NCBI GenBank assembly: GCA_948470475.1
Contig: OX419345.1
Span: 18,768,739 to 18,832,738, forward strand
DNA length: 64,000 bases
Source of the DNA: Galaxea fascicularis
Taxonomy: Eukaryota; Cnidaria; Anthozoa; Scleractinia; Euphylliidae
Reading direction: 5' to 3'
The notes under the pieces were generated by a model. That model ran no database searches. It was not told the DNA's origin and worked only from the letters and a program-made list of their open reading frames with translations. The position numbers and the translations under genes are program-made. Below are positions 39,763-64,000 of the stretch, piece by piece. The first letter of the stretch is position 1. Every line of letters starts with the position of its first letter.

Positions 39763-41008
39763 AGCAATACATGTATACAGCCATCCCACTACAAGTTAAT
39801 ACATAGTTATCACAGCTTCAAATATTTCCCCTGTCCCAACAACTGATTATCCTGCTTTTCAGTTCCTTGTATATTCGTTAGGAGAATCTTGCGTTATATC
39901 CAGGTAACACTCTCTCGCTGATAACTTTGTCTATTCTCATCACCTGTCTATTGGACAATGCATATTGATATTATAAGGAGACGTTACATGCTAATCAATT
40001 CTAAACCGATTACGTGACAGCCAAGTTGTCACGCTTCGTCGCTTTCCACGAACGTCCGGTGTTAAAATTGAAAAACCTCACGGAAATGTTATTTTGATTA
40101 CGTCATCTTGTGTAATTTTGCGCTTGAGAGATAAAATGTTAAGGCAGGTCTTGATAACAACGATTTTCAAATAATAACAAGAATGATGGTAAGACCAATT
40201 GTTTTTCTCTCGCATAAATTAAATTGTATTTCTTAGTTTAATAGCAAAGAAAATAGCACGTTCAGGTTGCGCTTTAGATAGTTCCTTTTTACCACGCCCT
40301 TCCGAAATAAAAATGCATGAAATTTTTATACATTTCATATGTATAAATCAAAGTTTAGTTTTAAAAAAAAACTAAATTTGACATTATTTCCACCATCCTA
40401 CGCCGTTGCATGGTCACGTTTACTTAAGTCCACATAAACGCTAGTGCTTGGAGTTTGTTTTAATGTGTTTCACAGAACAAAAAAGGTCATTAACATTTAA
40501 CAATGAAGAACAAAAAGCTGAAGCTAGCGAGACCGATCCGGGTCTCTTAGTCAGACAATTGTCTCTTTAAATCATGAAGGTGATAAGAACCTAACTTCTC
40601 TTTAACCAGACCGTTAATAAGCCCTCCGGTCATGAGAATATTAGCATTGAACTCTCCAATATGTCTCGATATAAAATCATATTCTCCTCACTAAAACTTT
40701 GAGAAATATACGGGAAAGGGAGGGAGAATTTGTGATGTGATAAGTTACTCGCACTGACGATATCCGACCAACATTCAGCCAATAGCGTTGGTATATTTTT
40801 CTCTCTAATTTGCATGCAAATAAATGAACAACATTCGCGTTCAAGCTAGCTTGCAATATCCACTTGAGCCGTCTTCGAATTCTAATCATTCTTAAGGACG
40901 AGTTTTAACTCCAAGAGCGTAAGTTTTAAAATTACGCCTCATTTTTCTTTTGACTCGTGGTCGTTTGTAAGTTTGAAAATAACCAGTTTGTGACCCGCAG
41001 TAATTACA

Positions 41009-43819
41009 ATGTCGAACGACATAAAAACCAAGTTGCGTGAGCGAATGCAGGGGCTCAAAGACAAGATTGATGATGCGGAGGATCGGGAACACGAAGCTAA
41101 GGAACAGCTCAAGGTAGCAGACGAAAAAATGTACCAGTTAGAGTCAGAACGAACCTCCTGTTTGGGGAAAATTGCGATGGCGAAGGAGACTTTGCAACAA
41201 AAAAAAGACCAGCTTAAGAAGACGGAAGATCGGCTGGCAGAACTCGGGGGAAAATGTGAGCGTGAGAACGAGCTAGTCAAAACGCTGGAGGTGATGGAAC
41301 TCGATGGTGATGAGAAGTTAAGCGACCTGGAAAAACAGACAAAGGCAGTGAATGAAAACGTCGAGAACAGAGAGTTGCAAAATAAGGAGATGAACTTGCG
41401 GCTGGCACAATTAGAGAATGAACTTGATAAGGTAAGTGCGAATTAAAACAGTGTTTCATATTGACCCCCAAAATTAATTCTTTCTACTTCTAAGCCTGTA
41501 GTCGAATAATTATGTGATGACTTGAACTTTTGTTCAGATGAACAGTAAGTCTTGTGGTGCAGTCTCTTTCATTGTCAAAGGCGCAAGATTATTTAGTTCC
41601 AGCATGTGTAAATCCTAAAGAAAGAGTTAGAGCAGGATTTGCTTCGCTAAGCACTGTAGTTCAAGCTTTTTGAAGGTGAAACTGTAACGTGTGCACATAC
41701 AGTTGAGACTCTATATCAAAATCACTTTGAAGTCTTATTCGTTTTATATTTGCTTTAGTCTTAAAGTAGAAATTAACGAAAAAATCAGTGGGTGCACTGT
41801 TAAACCAGCTTATCGGTTCATTGATTTCATTATTGCAACACAACCTTGATCAGCGGGTAGCATCGAACTAACAATCGACCAAAGCGACTCGATTCTTAGT
41901 ATTATCTCAAACAGCAATTTCTGAAGACAAAGAAGACTAAACTTACTATTAAGGGGGTGAATTCACGTCATTTTGACCAACTGATCTGTCATGCAGAGAG
42001 GGCGCGAAATATTCCTTGACAGTGCAAACACGTTCACAGAAATTTCCGCTAATCTAGAAAATGAAAACGAGATTGAATTGTAACACATGGAAGCACCATG
42101 AGGTGAATGTTAACTTCGTAACTTTGGCTTTAAAACGGAATAGTTTTTTTTTTCATTACGCACGAGCTTGGGCTACCTGTGCTCTATTTGAGATTATAAT
42201 GTCTAGAAATCGACGGCGAGAACCACGAACGAACAGCACTGACATGAGGTATCCTGTGATTTCTGACCGCTTGCTTTCAGTTGAAGAGTTACAAACTCGA
42301 TAACTCACTCACGACATTCACACCCTCAGACGTTTGACATGCAAATACAATCTGATTAAATATCTCGGTTGAGTGCGCTTCCTTGCTCTCAGGAAAAAGT
42401 TCGGAAAGATTTCCGCACAAACCCATACATATATTATAAAAGCATCACTCTCGTACCAACGATAGATGATTCGGATTTTTCTGTTCCGAAAAAGTAAGCG
42501 AAAAAAGGGCCACCGCTACAAGATGGTTTTGCTAACACAACATCAGTTCAAGTCACCTGACAACGTAACTGTCCATGACTGCAACCTCGGAAACGTTTCA
42601 GTTCTTGAGGTAAAACAAACGCCGCATAAATCGATTTACTTTGATCACGAATAGGCACAAGATTCCGGTTATTCCACGAACTCAGAGACTTAATCCATAT
42701 TATAGAGCCGTTTTCAATTGAGCACCATAAAACCAAGACTTAAGCAATTAATCCAGCCAGCCAAAACAGACGCAAACAGGGTAATGAACTAATTTGAATT
42801 CGAAGCAATTACATGGAGCTGGCGCAAAGCGTGGGAAATTGCGCGCGTGCTAGTCGAGATTGGTTTTGTAGTATCATTGGTTGAGAAAAAGGCACGAGTT
42901 TTTCCAACCAATAACAGAGCAACGTTAAACTGAACCAAATCAATCAAGAATGCCTTGCGACAGTGTATACAGTTTTACCGTGTCGTTGATGGCTTGCGCC
43001 CTTGAGTGGAAAGGGGCTGCAAGCAGCCTTATTTCACTTCCGTCTAAGGCCCTGTCCACAAGTATAACGTTTACGTCAGTCAACGTATACAAAGCTTTCT
43101 GTCCACACGTAAACAATGATCCTCTGACATATCGTTTACGCCTATCCACACGCAAACGCATAAGAATAAACGAGGCCGCCTGAGAACTAGGATTGCCGTG
43201 AAATATTGACTGAGCATGTGTAAAGGTAAGCGTTTACAAGCGTTTACAAGTTGTGCCGTCCACACGAGAGTTGATAAACGTATATTGTTGTGCGTTTACA
43301 AATTCATCCACTCTGGTGGGCGTTTTCGAAAATGTTTACGTTTACAGAGATCGTTCACGTTGTTTACGTGTGGACGGGAGGCCTAGACGCACAAAAAATT
43401 ATGCGTTTACCTTCGTAAACGTATACGTGTGGACGGGAGCTAAGAAAAATAAATAAATAAATATAGAGGTCAGTTTGCGTTTTTGTTGTCATCTTCAGGT
43501 CATCAAGAGAGAAGGCGATGCCCTGGAAAAAATTGAACAGCTGCACAGATACATTGAAAAAGCCTCAAAGCAAATGGAGGAGCTTAAAGAGAGAGAGGGA
43601 TCAGCTTACGAAAGAGAAGATGAAAGAGAAGAAAAAGCTAAGTTCCTTACAGAAGAAACCCATAACAAACAAACGGAAGCAGAGGACAAGGAGCGCCAGG
43701 TAGCTTCGCTGGAGCGAGACAAGGAGAGGGTCTTAACCGAAATAGACGAGATGCAAAAAATGATAGAAGATAAACACGCCGAGATGGAGGACCTCGCGGA
43801 TCTTACAGATAATATATAG
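41009..43819 (+). CDS. Tropomyosin-like coiled-coil protein (copy 2)
   Basis: The coding exons are 41009-41431 (423 nt) and 43499-43819, phase 0, GTAAGT donor and TTCAG acceptor, giving 247 residues. A CAG acceptor just before 41000 suggests an upstream untranslated exon. The protein is heptad coiled coil throughout: MSNDIKTKLRERMQGLKDK at the start, LAQLENELDK at the exon end, DLADLTDNI at the C-terminus. The first exon has exactly the same length and intron position as copy 1, and both align without gaps by eye, so they are a tandem duplication. The length of 247 residues is that of low-molecular-weight tropomyosins. The normal uncharged-tail end is present, unlike copy 1. An actin-filament role is inferred from the family. 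Confidence 0.83.
43045..43444. mobile_element. About 390-bp inverted-repeat element (MITE) in a tropomyosin-like intron
   Basis: TAAG lies at both borders (43045-43048 and 43441-43444). The ends GGCCCTGTCCAC and GTGGACGGGAGC are imperfect complements. Inside them are CGTTTACG-type words, which recur many times through the interior in both orientations. The target duplication of four or five bases is short for a hAT element, so the superfamily is left open. It lies in the only coding intron of copy 2, 58 bases before the second exon. Confidence 0.65.
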
Positions 43820-45897
43820 TCACAGTGCTCTTTAAGGATAGCTCTATTAACTCTTTAAGTCTCAGCATTAAAACGTATGTTCTCCTCGCTGCTACCAATA
43901 CGTTTTTTAAAGCACCAGCTGAAAGAACATGTTTGCAAATCAAGACATTTTTTTTTGTGATCACTTTCGTCTTTCTCATCAAATGTATGTTTGATCCAGT
44001 AGTGGTAGCTTCAGGAGAATTAGGAGCTAGTTATTAGGACTTAAGGGGTTATGGAGTTAAAGCATCGTTTTGTATATTGGCATGAGAGGCAACCGTTTCC
44101 TTTCTAAGTGCATCAGTTGAAGAAAACCTAACGCAATTTGTTTAAACTCGTGTCACCGGCTTCGCTAGGGTGACAACTTGTTGTTGTTCACACTACACAT
44201 GTACAGTTTGTTTAGTACCGAATGATACATCGAATTTTACTCATCTCTTTAGCTCTTTGAAAGACCAATACTGTTATGGAAGCTGAAATTGTACGGATTT
44301 TTGCAACACCCAAGCTAAATATTTCCTTGGTAAAAATTCATGATTTGTTGCCAGCTCATTACATTCAGATGACGTAGCGATGTAGATAGTTGTCTGATCT
44401 GGGAGACTTGTGGAACGTAAAGGAAAATAAAGGCTATTAGGTTGTTCGGTAAAGTTAATAGGCTTGTGTGTTCAAAGCAGACAGTCCTTAGGCCCACCGC
44501 GTCAAAACGGCGAAGGGGGTATGGTAAATTGTGGGATTCCTGCCAGATAACTGTAAGGTGTCTAACGAAAATAGCCGTTTTGAGTTGCGTTTATATTCCT
44601 TTTAACCTTACTCCTACATGTATTCTGGTGTAACTTTCTTCCCTTTGCCAAGATTACACCACGTTTGTTTCGATAACGTTTAAGTTAATCCTTTCTTTCA
44701 AGTTAATCATTTGTGAGTTTTCTCGTCAAGTTACTTAGTCCTGTTATAGTATTCCCTCTTTCCCCGTCCTGCATGGGTTCTAGTCCCTATGCAAGGAGTA
44801 ATCCTGTAGCAGGGTTTTCAATTTAAGCCGGCGCCCGACGCAAGTCACCGACTACTTTAAGCGTTTGCGCCGGATACTTCGGCATAAGCCTCGGCTCCGC
44901 GGCACTGTGCTGCTATCGCGGCGCAATAGTCCTCCGGGTACTTCTGAATATCCTCCTACTACTTTTGTTCTTTCTGAAACCCCTGCTGCAGCTCTTCCAG
45001 ACCTATACTTTCATTGGTTCCTATGACCTGTAGTTTCTTTTGTTATCAGGGCTAGGGGTATTCTTTGTGTTGTGTCACCTATTGTTTCGTTCTCCAATCA
45101 CAGACCGCGTCTGGAGAGCCACGGGGTCTCTCCTATGCAAGACAGGGTAAAAGGGGATTCTGGGACAGGACTAGTACATAGCAGGAAGCAGAAGACTTCT
45201 ACATCTTTGTAGATGCAGTGATTTACACTGACATGGCAACGAGGCTTGTTGGGTGACATGCGTACAATTGGCAGGTATCAATCATTTTTCAGTAGTCAAG
45301 GTGATGCAAGTACTTTAAGTTACCACTTAATCAGTTTTAGAATAGAAGCATAAAAAGATCTATTTGAGACCTATTTTTTTCTGACACAAGGGAAGAACAC
45401 TTATTAATACTAACGTAACTGTGTATCTTTAATGTTATAAAATATCTGTTGTATCTTTTTTGATAATACCTCCAGATGCAACTATCTTACTTTATTTTCA
45501 TAACAGTTTTAACCAAATATAAAAATGCAAATCATTGGTAACATTGCAAGGAAGGTTAATCGGCCATATATGGGACCGTTTTAAATTCACCACAAACTTC
45601 GATGTTACAAACGCTTCTCTTCTTGTAGGGAATCACTCATTTAGCCCCTTACTTTGTTTAGTTTGAGTAAAATTAAGCGTCACGGAACTGTTATGCAGTC
45701 TAATGCTCGTCTCTTGGGCATCGTGCATTAATACAGCCCTGTTTCCAGTTTCTCTGTGTTTCCCACCAACAGCCTTTTGACGAACGATGCTGGCAGACGA
45801 CAGTCTGCCAAAAGACCATCTGATCGAGGGCCTGCCGAATACGGCTTTTAATTCAATAACTCCCCAAGGGGCGGGGAAAAACTGCTGTTAAACAACT
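43820..45897. other. Intergenic region between convergent tropomyosin-like and helicase genes
   Basis: No gene was recognised. A GC-rich patch near 44820-44950 and short words shared between about 44770-44815 and 45110-45180 hint at a decayed repeat. Termini could not be defined. Confidence 0.4.
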
Positions 45898-46109
45898 GGC
45901 ACAATGCTTCAAAGCACTGGAGAGAGTCGACTTCAGGCATTTACTGAAATATCCACCAGACTAACAGGGGTGGGGTAGAGGTAGCCTCATCACCAAGATC
46001 CGCACCCTAAAAAAGTTGGTACAACGCTTCAAAGCAATGACGAGAATCGCCTGCAGGCATGCACTGAACTATCCACGAGACTAACTGGGATGTAATAGGG
46101 GCCATCTCA

Positions 46110-46128
<19 letters not shown>
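45898..46128. repeat. 120-bp tandem duplication at the helicase stop codon
   Basis: 45898-46008 and 46018-46128 are diverged direct copies with a 120-bp period. The right copy holds the true end of the helicase reading frame (minus strand, GYGFW then stop). The left copy contains the equivalent codons (GCGSW then stop) and downstream untranslated sequence. Thus the last six codons and the first part of the 3' untranslated region were duplicated downstream. Confidence 0.75.
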
Positions 46129-63346
<17,218 letters not shown>

Positions 63347-64000
63347 CTGAATGTGTAAAATAAAAATAAACAGCAGCAAAAAAAAAAAAAAGGATTTTTC
63401 TCCACTCTTTTAGATAGGCTGCATGCTGAAGTAAGCTTTCCAAAATTCTAGCTACTTTAGGTGGAGCAATCATTTGCATTTATTTATTTATTTATTTCAT
63501 TTAAACACATTTTGTTGTGCTCATCGAGGAGGAATACTTTTACTTCAAAAGTTACTTAAATGTACATTCATTAAGGGGTAGAGGAAATGAAACAAAAACA
63601 ATAATTATAACTAATAAATAACGAAAGTTATGAGGAAAAGAAAAAGAAAAATGCCGAAAGGTGCATGGCAGAATTCCACTGAGTGAGAAATGCTTAGATT
63701 ATTTGATAAAATTTGGAACATTTATCTTGATGTCTTTCATTATGGAACTCGATGCCATACAGGATCACAGAGACTTTGGCAATGCCAGATCAACAGAGGT
63801 CTTTAAAAGTTAACATACACATAATCACATTAATTGTAATTTTTTTTAAATTTCTTATGAAATTATATAATGATTGCAATTTACACCAAAGGGCAACGTT
63901 GAAGTTGAAATTAGGCTATTCTCAATAACATTATTAACCCATTAACTACCAAGCGATTGTGTGATTTTTCACATTTTTTCCCAATGTTTTGGACATCAGT
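63347..64000. other. Right edge, helicase intron or upstream sequence
   Basis: A helicase intron precedes the exon at 63346-63265 and runs toward the right edge. There are poly(A)/poly(T) runs and a TTTA microsatellite at 63478-63500. The open frame 63479-63189 covers a true exon only in part. I found no earlier exon here. Confidence 0.5.

Noticed and set aside
42950..43456. Several overlapping frames on both strands (60-77 codons)
   Set aside because: They follow the CGTTTAC repeats of an inverted-repeat element and share no protein family signature.

Overview
This is a eukaryotic nuclear window of about 38-40% GC by eye, with long introns, GT-AG junctions and many repeats. It most resembles an anthozoan cnidarian, probably a stony coral. 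The taxon is inferred from the gene families (tropomyosin-like pair, astacin-MAM protease, WAP/thyroglobulin/trypsin mosaic protein), the intron style and the tRNA-headed SINEs. No single sequence proves it. Exon joins were derived by hand from splice signals, codon phase and family similarity. No alignment or transcript was available.

Left part (1-26.7 kb): an open frame on + runs in from the left edge. On - is the 5' part of a GDP-D-glucose phosphorylase (GDPGP1-like) gene (544-1175). A 16-kb, nine-exon gene on + (5253-21196) encodes a secreted mosaic protein: signal peptide, WAP domain, two thyroglobulin type-1 domains and a trypsin-like protease. Two 228-bp MITEs in opposite orientation lie 12 kb apart, one inside and one beyond this gene.

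Middle (26.7-44 kb): on - is an astacin metalloprotease with a C-terminal MAM domain (26747-32071). Two tandem two-exon tropomyosin-like genes follow on + (34652-38178 and 41009-43819). They share an identical 423-nt first coding exon length. The upstream copy has a long acidic tail.

Right part (45.9-64 kb): on - is a DEAD-box RNA helicase of the DDX43 type. Eighteen coding exons with every helicase motif are recognisable, ending in RGG-type repeats and a CCHC zinc knuckle. Its 5' end lies beyond the right edge. One 8-kb intron holds a large pentanucleotide satellite, an intact 1074-codon LINE inserted in that satellite, a SINE and LINE relics. A second SINE, another LINE relic and minisatellites fill other introns.

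The genes do not form a pathway. The two secreted proteases and two coiled-coil genes are neighbours, not an operon. The strongest leads are the inhibitor-domain/protease fusion with Gly193 replaced by Tyr, the paired loss of two cysteines in its first thyroglobulin domain, the satellite that preserves an apparent empty copy of the LINE insertion site, and the zinc-knuckle DDX43-type helicase.
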